From Ceriagrion tenellum (taxonomy: Eukaryota; Arthropoda; Insecta; Odonata; Coenagrionidae), in assembly GCA_963169105.1 (NCBI GenBank), contig OY720636.1:70916123-70980122 (forward strand): a stretch of 64,000 bases of DNA, read 5' to 3'. Numbering within the stretch: position 1 is the first letter of the stretch; every line of letters starts with the position of its first letter. The notes under the pieces were generated by a model. It made no database searches. It was not told where the DNA came from and worked only from the letters and a program-made list of their open reading frames with translations. The position numbers were made by a program, and so were the translations under genes. This document shows, in pieces, positions 32,236 to 44,400 of this stretch.

Positions 32236-32340
32236 TAAGGGTTACTCTCCCTCAGATTCACTTCCCTTAGGGGAACCCTCAGGTTTTGCCACTAAGTCTA
32301 AAGACTGATCACCCTTAGGTGTTTTATCTCACCATTTCGA
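32236..32340 (-). promoter_or_regulatory. Candidate exon 6 docking site (RNA element in intron 5)
   Basis: In the AT-rich intron after exon 5 this is a conspicuous GC-richer island. In transcript sense it contains CCUAAGGGUG, then CCCCUAAGGGAAGUGAAUC followed by UGAGGGAGAG. Fly Dscam1 has a single conserved docking site in this intron that pairs with one selector upstream of each exon 6. Plus-strand tracts beside the variants, such as 17101-17131 and 13753-13785, resemble the docking sense strand (AAGGxAA..TCT.AGGGA; GAAGTGAAT), so the transcript tracts are complementary to it. Position and complementarity support the call; no folding was run. Confidence 0.6.
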
Positions 32341-32980
32341 AATACATCAGAGGCACATGACCATAAAGAAGCCAAATATTTTAAGTAAAACTTGTAAAGT
32401 AAAAAGAAAATCCTAAAACTCATTCTAGGATAAACAATGATGCAATGATATATTGCAAAAACTCTAGAATCTGTACATCACATCCAATAGGTAAACGCAT
32501 AAATGAAAATGCCTTTTTGGTATGTTTTAGATAAATGTACAGAAATGTTTTGTAGCATTATGAAAGGTTTCAGACAGGATTGTCAAACTTAATGAAAATT
32601 CATTACAGGAGAATACCCAAAAATTATCCTCAATAGCCAAATAGAACATTGCTAAACCTATGGGCATACCAAAACTATCTCGGGCTCAAATCTGAAAATG
32701 AAATACTTTGAAACCATGCTTATGGCCACAAGTCTACTAGAATACTCTCTCTCTCTACAGAAGAACAAAATATACGCCCCTATCGGCATTCAGGACTATC
32801 AGATTTTCCCAAAAAGCTTATTCAGTTGACAGCATGTACTATACACAAAATTAAAATCATCTCTCTGAATGAATGTAGAATACCAATTATGGAAATTATC
32901 AGTCTTATAAGACTGCAGCCTGCATAGCATCTGCCAATATTTTTCATCAAAAGTGAATAGAAAGTGAATTTTCAACTTAC

Positions 32981-33130
32981 CAGTGATGACAAGTCTTCCT
33001 TTGGTAGCACTTAATCTGGTCTCACCAGTTAATCGATGCTTCGTTCGGCATTGATATGATTTGTAACCATCTTCAGGTCCAACATCTCGAATATGCAACT
33101 CTCCAGAAGGAAGGACTAAATATTTTCCAT
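32981..33130 (-). CDS. Dscam1: Dscam1 constant exon 5 (second half of Ig2)
   Basis: 150-nt exon, phase 1 to 1. The peptide DGKYLVLPSGELHIRDVG leads to the F-strand motif YKSYQCRTKH, whose cysteine pairs with the cysteine of whichever exon 4 is used, then GETRLSATKG and RLVIT. This is the most conserved stretch of the gene in the window. Donor GT at 32979-32980 faces the exon 6 cluster; the first exon 6 lies about 3.9 kb away, as expected for a docking-site intron. Confidence 0.96.
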
Positions 33131-33884
33131 CTGTAAATGAAAGGATACATAAATTAGACTCTAGAAGTTAAAGTAGTTCACATATATAGAATAAAGTGAC
33201 TTTAAATGACTCACTTCTTCCATCAAATAGCAATAAAGGAAGTTTTTAGACTTTGGGAAGTTAAATTCATAAGTATTCTATTATGGATAACTTTAAATTG
33301 ACATCATGAAATATTCTATGATTCAGGACAATCTATCCAGCAAAAAAATTCTCATTTTAACTGAAAATGATGTCACTTTTTCAAAATTTAAATACAAGAA
33401 CATTTCATTATTACTTGTCCAAGAAAATTTCAAAATGTGATTAGAAGGCTGAGTTTATAAATTTATGGCATTTTAATATCAAATTAACCTTTACTTTAAC
33501 TGAATTTCACTAGAATGTCAAATTTTGATTTGTACTGGCTTTAATTCAATTTTATTTTCATTCAATTATAACTTATGACCAAATCAGAAATTTCAGGAAC
33601 CCCAACAAATACATTACAATAATATAATATAGAAACACAGTAACACATAGTTAAAATTCAGTAAATGGATATTTGTTCCTGGAAATGAAAATATATATTT
33701 ATTAACAGGTACAACACTGAAGAAGGTGCAAATTTGAGAATGTAGATTAACTTTGCAAGCAGAATATGCCACATGAATCCAATCACGGCACTGAGAGATG
33801 ATAATAATATCCAACGAAAATAAGTGGAAATAATGATAGACCCTGAAAAAAATTCAGAACAAAATGAGAAAAAAATGGATGTAC
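33131..33884 (-). other. Intron between exon 4.9 and exon 5
   Basis: 754 nt, AT-rich, nothing recognised. In insects the pairing element that serves exon 4 selection is reported on this downstream side of the cluster; I could not pick one out by eye. Confidence 0.5.
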
Positions 33885-34046
33885 CATAAGAGGCATCAGG
33901 AAAGTGCTCCAATTTTTCATTTTCCACCCACGATGACACTTGTACATAATCAGCAACAAAACTTGGAATGTGACATTTTATGATGGCTGTGTTTCCTCGA
34001 AGAACATGCTCGTCCATCACATTCACCTCATATGGCTGAGTGACAA
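33885..34046 (-). CDS. Dscam1: Dscam1 alternative exon 4.9 (Ig2 first half)
   Basis: 162-nt variant, the last before constant exon 5. It begins VVTQPYEVNVMDEHVLRGN, has IKCHIPSFVADYV and VSSWVENEKLEHF, and ends DASY. Acceptor tag at 34047 and donor GTAC. The 754-nt intron to exon 5 has no further variant. Confidence 0.93.
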
Positions 34047-34264
34047 CTATTAGATAAAACAAAGAAATGAGAACAAAAGAATGAGCATGGAGAAGACAGT
34101 ATTCAGAAAACCAAGCTAAAATTAGGCACTGGAGAAGAGATGCCTGAGGGATGGTCTTCAGCATTGGAGGCAGACGATCATCATTTCATCTAAAATTGCC
34201 CTAAATCAAAAATGGATAGGAAAGAAGGAATCATTAGTGGTGAATGTGTGAAAAAAATTATTAC

Positions 34265-34429
34265 CATGGTCACCTTGGGGAGGTAAGTAGCGACCTCCAC
34301 TCGTGTCCTGCCATGAAAGGACCTCCACATGGTCTGACACAAAGGAAGGGATGTTGCATTTGAAGATGGCAGCATTACCCTTAATAACAAAGACATCATA
34401 CACTTGTGCCTCGTAATACTGGTTCACCA
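34265..34429 (-). CDS. Dscam1: Dscam1 alternative exon 4.8 (Ig2 first half)
   Basis: 165-nt variant. It begins VVNQYYEAQVYDVFVIKGN, has FKCNIPSFVSDHV and VLSWQDTSGGRY, and ends PQGDH. Splice sites canonical, phase 1 to 1. About 255 nt separate it from exon 4.7. Confidence 0.93.
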
Positions 34430-34684
34430 CTGCAAAAGAAAATATCCCCATAAAGACTCCAAAAATATTTCCCAAAAGCTAAAACACCCACCATTTCCTA
34501 TGCTGGAGCACCATCAAGACAACTCTACCGTGGTAAAAGCACGAGAGCTGAAATATAAACGCTTAAATTAAACCATAGCTCTAGAACAACCACACATTTT
34601 AGCTGGTTAAAATCCTAACAGAAACATCTTCACAGGTGGAAAAGAAAGCAATGAAGTAGTGAAATAATCACACTCCTCCATTAC

Positions 34685-34849
34685 CATCATTCCCATTCTT
34701 CGTAGTGTAGATTTCTCCATCATCAGTTGTCCAGTCGATCACCTCCACGAAATCAGCAACAAAGCTGGGGACTAGGCATTTGAGAGTGGCAGTGTTCCCA
34801 CGAAGGACAAATTCATCAATGACCCTGCTCTGGTAGAACTGGTGCACCA
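34685..34849 (-). CDS. Dscam1: Dscam1 alternative exon 4.7 (Ig2 first half)
   Basis: 165-nt variant. It begins VVHQFYQSRVIDEFVLRGN, has LKCLVPSFVADFV and VIDWTTDDGEIY, and ends KNGND. Intact frame with AG acceptor and GT donor. The sequence is relatively diverged (threonine before LKC, valine instead of isoleucine in the PSF motif). Confidence 0.93.
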
Positions 34850-35093
34850 CTGAAATTCCATTAAATTCCGTTTCCAATGAAAATTAGGCACAAGCACCAA
34901 TGGATACTACTCAGGTGGATAAGGAGTGCAAAAAGACAGGGGTCAAACATGAAGAACACCTTAACTTGATACAAAAGGAGTGCTGTCTAAACGAATGCTC
35001 CATCAAAGCAGCCTCCAATACTATAAGAAGGAGAGAGACAAACCACCCTATTAAAATATAACGGCTGCCATAAGGACAGATGGATTTTATTAC

Positions 35094-35261
35094 CATAGGC
35101 CCCATCTGCCCCAGGGTAGTAAGCTTTCCCGGTGCTGTCCAGCCACATCTCCACAAAGACAAAGTCTGCCACAAAACTTGGTATTTCACACTTCATGATG
35201 GCACTGTTCCCTCGAATAACATATTCGTTGTCTGCCTCTGCCTCATATGACTGTGCAACCA
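35094..35261 (-). CDS. Dscam1: Dscam1 alternative exon 4.6 (Ig2 first half)
   Basis: 168-nt variant. It begins VVAQSYEAEADNEYVIRGN, has MKCEIPSFVADFV and VEMWLDSTGKAYYP, and ends ADGAY. Canonical splice sites, phase 1 to 1. The GKAYYP loop resembles 4.3. Confidence 0.94.
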
Positions 35262-35478
35262 CTGAAATCAAAGTCAATCAAAATACGCTCTAGCAATGTC
35301 ACTCAAAATTCTATTAAAATCTCTGATGCTGAAAAAACTGCATAGCACCATACTATGCATGTGGTCAATCTCATGAGGGAGGGAATCACGTGAAAACTGA
35401 CAGCATTAATGGGTGTCCTAGTTACGGTAGATGGAAGAAAGAATTTATTTGGTTATCCTCAGATGCAGGAGCGATTAC

Positions 35479-35643
35479 CATGCTCATTGGTGGATGACCT
35501 CAGAATCATTCCTTCATCACCAACCCAGGCCTCCACTTGAACAAAATCTGCGACGAAACTGGGAATCTTGCACTTCATTACTGCACTGTTCCCACGAATT
35601 ACATACTCGTTCTCAGCTTCAGTGATGTAGTATTGAGAAACAA
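35479..35643 (-). CDS. Dscam1: Dscam1 alternative exon 4.5 (Ig2 first half)
   Basis: 165-nt variant read from the minus strand. It begins VVSQYYITEAENEYVIRGN, has MKCKIPSFVADFV with the cysteine and VEAWVGDEGMI with the tryptophan, and ends STNEH. AG precedes 35643 in the transcript sense and GT follows 35479. Its reading frame runs into other frames outside the exon, so it is recognised by homology to its neighbours rather than by a long ORF. Confidence 0.92.
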
Positions 35644-36015
35644 CTGCAAAATGCAGCCATGTTTTTTTTTACAATTACTGATGAATACAAATACGAAAAG
35701 ATTATATAATGTATAACTTGATCATAATATAATACAATTTAATTGATCCACTGGAAAAGGTAAAACAATGATACCTAATGTATGATCCCGGCTAAGCCCT
35801 AGCCACATAACAAATGATAATTATGAAATGACCATTAAGATAAGCAAGAGTAAATGGCACTGCTGTCAAAAAATAAAATGTGAAAACTACTATCCTATAA
35901 CATACTTGGGGAAGGTAACCTTCTAGAGATGTGGAAAGAATACTTCAGGAGTTAAATTTCATGCCATAAAAAGATAGTCATTGTCTTATAAGCAATCTGG
36001 TGAGAGGTGCATTAC

Positions 36016-36180
36016 CATAGCCACCCGGTGATGGCCGATGAACCTCCCCATCACTAGATATCCAAGCCTCAACCTGCACAAAATCTGCTACAAATGATGG
36101 GATGCTGCACTTGAGAATAGCAGTGTTGCCACGTATCACATATTCAGTCAGGATCTCGGCTTCATAGAACTGATTGACCA
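36016..36180 (-). CDS. Dscam1: Dscam1 alternative exon 4.4 (Ig2 first half)
   Basis: 165-nt variant. It begins VVNQFYEAEILTEYVIRGN, has LKCSIPSFVADFV and VEAWISSDGEVHR, and ends PGGY plus a phase-1 base. Splice sites are canonical and the frame is open. An exon-free gap of about 2.07 kb separates it from exon 4.3, far more than the 230-460 nt gaps among 4.4 to 4.9 (4.1 and 4.2 are similarly far apart). Confidence 0.94.
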
Positions 36181-38249
36181 CTGAAACCAATTATACCATG
36201 AGGCCAAGGAGATCCAATTATGAATTAAGTCAGAAGACAAACTGAAAACTCGGCCCAACTATTGCATACATACCTAAAAGCCAAAAAAAACATGTTGATA
36301 TTTTCGTGATGTCAAAAGATAAAGAGTGACTATGGTATGGCAGATCCAACAGCAGTTAAATGATCACACTACCAAGAAACCAAGGTAAGACAGATATTAA
36401 CTTCGCTATGATGAAGTCGACGTTCGGTAATTTCTTATCAATATTTTAAGCTAAGCCATCACTACTACAAACCTACTATAAAATTTCTCTACTTTCGTAG
36501 AGTCAATCTCGAACTGGAAAAACGTTTTTCCCATAGCTGATGGATTTGATTGTTCGAATGGTGACAAAAAAACATTCAACAACAAACAATTTCGCTCCGA
36601 CCTATACTTCTGGCAACTCCCATAAATACCACATGTTATTGCCGCATATCCGTCGGTCATAATTCTTTTTCAGTGGTTCACATCTCGGAATGATGATGGC
36701 ACAAGCCATATTTGTAAGCTCCACTGATGAATATATTCTCTCTTTTTGACTCACTTTGATAAAAGTATGCTATAATACTAATAATGGAATCTGACATCAA
36801 TATTATCAGATATTAGGATGATAATAGTGAACACAACGTATTTCTCTGCTGACGTTATACCACTACTATACACTACTATACACTTCTTCCATGGTTATAC
36901 TTCCGCACTAAGGCTAAATATATGGACATTGGGAGAGAGGCACCAACTGAAAGGATTAAATATACCTAAAATAAGGATGACGTGCGGTTATAACAAGCCA
37001 TTTTGCCGTCCAATTTGCGATCAGTTGATTATAAACCAGAAATTTTCACAAATTCTACCACTCAAAGCACCGAAAACCCATTTCATTCACTGAAATGAAA
37101 ATTCAAAATTCGATCCAAAGAACCAACATGACCATAAAACGGAGGGAACGGAACGAGAACCGCCCGCTTCCGCCACCACTCGGAGAATACAAGAACTTCA
37201 TGCTCGACACCGAACCATAAGTCAAGCCCCTGGTAAATTATTTACCCCAGCAGATAAGAAAGTACCTTTAGCTTCACATTCCAGCATTCTCAAGCCTATC
37301 CGTTAAAATTTAGGTTTCCAACTCAGTAAACATGACGGTTTAAGCTCAAACTGCAGGTATATACACGGAAACACGGGAGTTACCAATACGCAGCCAACAG
37401 TCAGCGCGGGAACTACGACAACTCAGACAAAGAGACCACGCTTAGAATACGAAACAATGCACGAGTCTCGACGAAAATGTTTCTCTAACGATGACTACGG
37501 GTTTAAATGCTGGGTCTACATTATGCCAAGTGTAAATTATAAAAGAAAATACCATTAAAAATACATGTTTAGCGAAACTAAAATCACATCAATGATCAAA
37601 CCACGGTAGGTAGCAGTCAAGTCCGTGATTATATGATATTTACCAATGGGGACCTTTTTCAGAGCTTAAGTAACGAATCTGCTAAGCAAAATCTCAAAGC
37701 ATCGAAGGGCTATGCATCAGAGCGCAAACGACAAATTAGATGCACATAAATCATGGCCTAGAAAGCAACGAGAAAATGACACAGAGCAGGACGATAATTT
37801 TATAAAGACGCAATTGGTACTGGAAAATACAAACTATGGTAATGTGGGAGGGCCAAAGCCTAAATGCTCCTTTTCTTCTAGATAAACAGAATTGGAAGTT
37901 ATTCCCGTATATCTCAGCACAAATGCACCCAATGCCAGCACCTGCATTCACCAAAATGAACCATATTTAAGCAATCTTAATATCCAGTTGCGTTCCATAA
38001 GATATTAACTCCTTTACTGGTTAAATGGAATGATCAGGATTAATTCTTCCGGGCAATATTCTGAAATGAATTCCAAATGAATAGAAAAATAATGCAGAAA
38101 CTGGAAAGTCTAGAAGAAGTTTGAAGGAGAGTCCTAAGAAATATGGGATTGAATCTTGGAAAAAATTACCAATAAAATAATAAGAGGGCATCGACAACAC
38201 AGAAAATCCAACTCTGAGAGAGATAAAAACCAATACACTGAGCGATTAC
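36181..38249 (-). other. Long intron between exons 4.3 and 4.4
   Basis: 2.07 kb where the gaps among 4.4 to 4.9 are 218-450 nt. Base composition from about 36600 to 37900 looks less AT-rich and has more CpG than its surroundings, suggesting inserted sequence. No transposase or RT frame recognised. Confidence 0.45.
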
Positions 38250-38411
38250 CATAATCAGAGGAAGGGAGGTATGCCTTTCCATTGCTGTCCACCCAAGCCT
38301 CCACCCTTACAAAGTCCGAAACAAATGAGGGTATGTTACACTTGAGGATGGCAGTATTCCCTCGGATCACGTACTCAGACACCACTTCAGCCTCATAGTA
38401 CTGGTTCACCA
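38250..38411 (-). CDS. Dscam1: Dscam1 alternative exon 4.3 (Ig2 first half)
   Basis: 162-nt variant. It starts VVNQYYEAEVVSEYVIRGN, has LKCNIPSFVSDFV with the Ig cysteine, VEAWVDSNGKAY with the tryptophan, and ends PSSDY. Phase 1 to phase 1, canonical splice sites. The EAW tryptophan context groups it with 4.4 and 4.5. Confidence 0.94.
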
Positions 38412-39057
38412 CTTTGGAAGAATAAAAGCTAAAGATCAATCTAAGAGCATAATTAGGAAGTAGAGGAATAAAATATGCTGAGAATCTCATTGGAATATTA
38501 AAGGATCAGACAATAGATGGAATACAAGAATTAGAAAGGGTAGGGTGGATAATAGATTAACATTTCTTGAAGGGTTTTAAATGTGTAAACGAGGAAACAA
38601 ATTTGTATGTACACCGAATCAGATTCAATGCAATGAGAAAGTGCCATATGTCTTCCAAAAGCACTTGTACTAAGATTCTGCATTGTTAAAAAATGGAAAG
38701 GTGAAAATATTAGGAGGATTAAATGGGAAAAAAATGTTTGATACAAAAAAAGAAGTATTACAACGCCAGACACGAGGGAAGAGACCAAAGGATTCCAAGC
38801 AGTCTTACTCTTGTCTTTCTAAGGAAGAACTTCCACACCCTAGTTCATAAAAACAACAAAATGAAATGATGAAATGACCACTCTCACACCAATCTTCACA
38901 ATAATGCTTCCGCAAAAATGAAAGAAAGCAAATGCTGCCATACGATAGTCAGAAATCCTGTAATGCATGACTTAAGGAATTTATGTCAACATCCACAAGA
39001 CTCATTTCAAAAGACAGAAATCATCCATTGAGCATTCACCCAGAGGTGAAAAATTAC

Positions 39058-39219
39058 CATTGGCCATGGAAGAAGTGAATGATTGTCCCGAGTCAGACTG
39101 CCAGGAGATCACATTCACAAAATCCGCAACAAACGAAGGGATGCTACACTTGAGAATGGCAGAATTTCCTCTAATCACATACTCGTTGTTCACTTCACTC
39201 TCATACTCCTGTTGCACCA
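39058..39219 (-). CDS. Dscam1: Dscam1 alternative exon 4.2 (Ig2 first half)
   Basis: 162-nt variant. It begins VVQQEYESEVNNEYVIRGN, carries LKCSIPSFVADFV and ISWQSDSGQSF, and ends SSMAN plus a phase-1 base. Intact frame, acceptor AG and donor GT. It shares its N-terminal VVQQ with 4.1, unlike most later variants, which suggests the two share ancestry. Confidence 0.93.
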
Positions 39220-41233
39220 CTGATGTTTCAACAACAGCATTCATGATTGGGATGGTAGGAAATTAAAATGCATTAAATAGGGAACTAAAACATCTCACAT
39301 GAAAGAAGAGGAACTAAAAAGGCAGCCATATCCATGAACACCAGCACTGAAAGTATATTATAACGATGGCACAGCATCCTAACACTTTCCAGGTCAGTAT
39401 CCGATGAATGTCCTACAACTCAGCACAAAACAAGAGTGAATGCTATGCTAAAAATATAGAAGTATAAATATCACCCTTGCTCCAGAAGTAAGAACTGTAA
39501 AAGCTACTTAAAAATATAGCTAATGTAAATAAAGTCAGCCCCAGTAGTAATGATGTAAAGTCCTCGCCAGCTAATCCTAGGGTCATGGCTTCAAGAGTGC
39601 AATATTTCCCCACTCAGAACATAGGTGCTAGTGTAACACATATCTGGTTGATGCTAATAAAACCCAACATGAAAGACCTATCCTGTTGTTTTCATGGTAT
39701 AATAAATAAATATGCCTACAGTTAAACGAAGAAAACAATGCATTTTCACAATCTCAAATGAGGAGAGCAAATTTAAAAAAAGGATTTTGGGGGTTAAGTA
39801 TGCCGTCATGCTATTTAAAAAAAAGCAGATGATTTGTGAAATGTTAAAAAAGTCAGTTTTCAAAGTTTTACAAGGCTGATTGGCATTTTTCATCACTCAA
39901 ATCTTTATCTTTGTAACATAAAAAGGGTATACATTTTTCAGAGGAGAGAAGGAGTAATACTATTAACTCCATCCATTAAAAATTGAATTCTGAAAATTTT
40001 CAAGTTGTAAAGAGGATAGAAGAACACATGATGGTGTGATTACTGGTGCAATGTTTTGTAGCTCATCTTAGTCATAGCTCTCTCACTGTGTATCACAAGA
40101 GAAACACAAATTTCAATAAAATTCATTATTTTTTCAACATTAATTAAAAACTTAAAAAAATGATGAACCATTTTTTTCTGATTGTAGCATAACCCGAAAA
40201 TTATTTCTAGTCAACAGTGTAACATGATAATTTAACTATTCCATAATATACCAAAAATATTTCATCTAAAGAATTTTTTTCAGGCACAAAATATTTCTTA
40301 TCTTTCACCCACTCCATAAAGGTGATACCATAGGTAGTTCCACTATCCTCAAAAAAATTATCATTTATCCAGTTTTTCAACTTTTGGAGATTATTAGACA
40401 CCCTCTTATACTACTAGTCCTGCAATTTTGTAATTAAAACAATTCACTCAACTACAGATTGATTCCTATCACTTTAGTCTCATGTTTCAGTAAGCCACCT
40501 TTTATGCTAGCATCAATAGCCAGCAAGTAAAGACAAAAGCAGCCTTACACACAAAACTCACAGAATGCTTCTAAACTCCTTACAACTTTCATCAAACAGT
40601 CACCAATAAAAAATTTACAATTGACTATTGTTTATGTGGAGCGCTTATATGAACTGCGAGCCATCAGCAACCCTAGCTAAATGGATCAGCCAAAACAACA
40701 ACATAGCATGTAGAAAGGCATTGACAAAAACGAATTTAGGTAACGTGATTCCACCTTGTTTGGGAACAGACAAAAGAGGTAAATACTCCAAAGACAGCCA
40801 TTAGAACAACTTAATGGACTTAGGGGACCAGGGAGAAAAATTATTTCAACTTCATTTCTCAGTTACTTGTTGACAAAATTCACAAGGATAAAAGTAAGTT
40901 TCTTTAACAAAATAAAAGCATAAGGGACAATATGTACCTCTGCCTACTTGCAATCTTCCGCATCAGCCATAACTTGTACGCCTGTCAATACAAGAGTTTT
41001 GTGTCAAATGAAAAACAGCATCTCAAATAATCACGGAGCCATACCAGATTATAAAACTACTCGAGAGTAAAAAAATAGATTCATTATTGAGAGAAACAAT
41101 GAACAGTCAAATCTGGAACTTGGAATTGCTGGAAGTTGAGATCCTAGCATGGTGGGGCAAGATTAATGCTGAAAGGTAATTCCTCTTTAAGAGATTTGGA
41201 AGGGTGATCAAAACACAGATCTCAAAGTTTTAC
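39220..41233 (-). other. Intron between exons 4.1 and 4.2
   Basis: 2 kb, AT-rich, no exon or clear repeat found. Confidence 0.5.
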
Positions 41234-41410
41234 CATATTCATTATCCCTGGTGACCACAGGGACAGGGTCTCCATCTCCATCAGACACAAGCCAAGAGAT
41301 GACACTAACAAAATCAGCGACGAATGAAGGGATGGAGCACTTGAGGATGGCTGAATTCCCACGAATGGCATACTCTTTGTTAACATCAGTGTCATAAAAC
41401 TGCTGCACCA
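41234..41410 (-). CDS. Dscam1: Dscam1 alternative exon 4.1 (Ig2 first half)
   Basis: The most 5' and longest (177 nt) of nine exon 4 variants. It begins VVQQFYDTDVNKEY, has the Ig cysteine in LKCSIPSFVADFV and the tryptophan in VISWLVSD, then a longer acidic and proline loop (GDGDPVPV) and ends NEY plus one base. Canonical AG and GT flank it. The extra codons lie in the C-to-D region, which tolerates length change in this cluster. It is separated from exon 4.2 by about 2 kb without an exon. Confidence 0.93.
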
Positions 41411-44400
41411 CTGCAGATTTAGGGAAGCATAACGGTGAAATAGAATTGAGCAAGTGCCATTAGTTTTAATTTTTACGTGAACAACAGCAACATCACAAGA
41501 AAATATCCTTGGAAGCTGTAAGCTAACTATTAAGGATGAGCACCATAACTTCAACATCTCATTTTTACAAATTTATCCACATGGAGGGTAAATCTTAATA
41601 TGACAAAATTTTGAGAACAAAGATTGGTTCTAAGTTCAGTATGAGAAACAAAGAGAGAAAAGATTATTAGTCATGGAGTGGCCAAGCCTAGAGAAATAGC
41701 TAGGTGAGATTATACTATGAAGGCAATATTAATGATACTTTTTGGCTGTAAGTCATTCAACAATGTTCACCAAACAATGAGGATTTGAATAACTGAAATA
41801 ATGTATGGAATGGTTACCTTTCATTGGGGAAATATAGGAAATGTCGAAAAAAGTAGTTCAAGATACAATGGCAACACATTGAAATGCCATTTTAATTTTT
41901 GTATTAAATCACTAAAACAGAGGTGTATACCCTATTTTCTCACATCAAATAATGACATATGACAATATGGGCAAAAAATCGAAAGACAATTGTTCAATCA
42001 AGATTATATGTAAATCAGATGAGGGAAAATTATTCTTTGGAACAAGTGCACTGATAAGACAAAAATTATACCAATAGTATATTAGACAATTATTCTGGTC
42101 ATAATTTTGCCCGTTTTGCATTTTTATAGACATCTGCAGTTTGAAAGTTTATTTTAAGTAAACGAAAAAGTAGAAGAAGGGGAATTTAAAACATTCAATA
42201 GAGTGCCACAGCTAAGCCAAAAAATATCAGAGAGATGATCAACCACTCTTAGGAATTATGACAAAAAGATTGAAATAAGAACAGCTGAGGAGTGAATAAA
42301 ACTATATGCAAGGAGAATCATCAAAAGAGGAATTCCTGATGACACCATACATAAAGATGACCGCAGCTTCATCCAAACATCTTAACAAATATGCAGAGGA
42401 GTTTAGTATGTCATTCATTATGGAGATGGTAAAATAAAGCAACAGAAAAAGGGAAGTTCTTAAGGTAAGAGGAAGAGGAAAAATAATTCCTAAGGATAGT
42501 ATTTAAGTCCCTAATCCAACCTCAAATATTATCCTTCTTCTTCTAACTTTCCAAGCAAGTAACATGTACTCCTTAATATGGGGAGATTTGAGCTGTTTCA
42601 TTGCTCACACCTTTAATATACGTGCAATGTATGACATGGACGATGCACAGGATTTGGGGAATGTTCCTATTTCAATCTTTATAAAAGACAAACACTTCCC
42701 TCCCACTAAATAAAAAATACCCAACAAAAATTTCACGATTTACTAAGGAGTTGAAGTTTAACAATATTTGGATTGTTCTCTTTGAGCAAATTATCTTCAT
42801 ATGTTTGAGATCAAGTCTGTTAGGAAAAGAAATTGATAGTGAAGTTAAAAAAAGGTTCAAAAAAGTAATTTCATTGGATACAACAGCATAACAAAATAAA
42901 TATAAGGGTAATTGAAATGACAATGAAGACCCAATGAATTTACTATAAATGATCCAATCTTACAAAACCTAATTTTAACAAATCCAAGTAGAAACCTGGG
43001 GATACAAAGGGCATTAGGGCAACACAGTCATTTTTCAGATAGGAAGGAAAAGCGATCATTCATATTCACAAGCCAAATATCTATCCATGAGAAAAGACTC
43101 TAAAGCTCTATGAAAAATGCTGCAGAACCTACACAACTCATACATACACAACCTATCAAAAAGAAAACTATTTTCTTGAAGTCTGCAGGAAATTCCAGAT
43201 GGACAAATCAAATGAAAAAACATAAAAGAACAATGATTTTAAGGAATACATTACTAACATCGCTGAAAATATTTTTGAGGTCTTGGCTTTGATCCTTCAA
43301 GTAATTTCAAACTGAGCGACAAACAGCATCACACAATTATGATATTCTACCTAAAGCAAACATATCATCATGTCTTTGTGTTCCTAGATGGCCCAATCAA
43401 ATTAAGTTGGATTGAAAAAGATATACAGGTGGAAAAAATTAGCACAGGTAAAAAACAAAAAATATTCACTAATTACATATTACTCATAATTTATTTGTCT
43501 AATACTTCCCTCTCAACATTTATCATGAAATGAATTCCAAATATAGAATAGATTTTTCATGGTATTCTAGAAAGTGAACACACATGCATCAGAAAGAGGG
43601 AAAATTTTTAAATGACTTTAAAAGGCATTAGGTGCCCAAGCAAACCATTGCAATGGCTTATTTCAGTGGTCAGCAGTAACCTTTTACAGAGGAAGTTATA
43701 AGTAATTTGGCAATGATCAAAGGCTCAAGAATAATTTATAATGAAAACAATAAGCAGGTAACATGACTAACTATTTTAATCATAACTGATACTGTAATTC
43801 GCATAGAAAAATGCCAAATATTAAAGAACACCATATGTATCATAAATAATTATAACATACTTCAAGATCAAAGGTTATAAATCCTATAAAAGTACTTAAT
43901 GCTAATTTTCAATTAATGTCTAACTAAAATTGAGTGGTTGTTTCATTCTGTTTAAGTCCTGAAAATAAAGTTTATAACCTTAGGAAATTCTACGGCATGA
44001 AATAAGAGCGAATATATACAGATACCAAGAGGAAAAATAACCAATCACAAGCACTGATGATATAATTCATGGTATAATTTCCATTATTTCATTTAAAATG
44101 CATAAAAGTACTGAAGAATAAATCAATCCAGAGTGAAAAATGCATGAAATGGCAAAATGAGCATCAAAAATATGCTCTATAGCAAATGATTTTAGTACAT
44201 AGCACAGATTTGCCAAAACATCTATGTAGTTGTTTTAAAGCAAACATCATAAATACAAATTTAAAATAACAATAAAAATTGCTGATCTTACTATAATTAC
44301 ATCCCTATTTAACATTTTCAAAGCACTCAACTTAGGATCACTATTATTTCAATTTGAAACTTTGAACAAGAAACTGGACAGTTCCAGAAAAAAAAATGCA

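Larger units (their letters stand above)
29112..32980 (-). other. Intron 5 (exon 5 to exon 6.1)
   Basis: 3.9 kb intron, AT-rich. It holds the candidate docking site (32236-32340) and a MITE (30931-31469). No exon seen otherwise. Confidence 0.7.
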
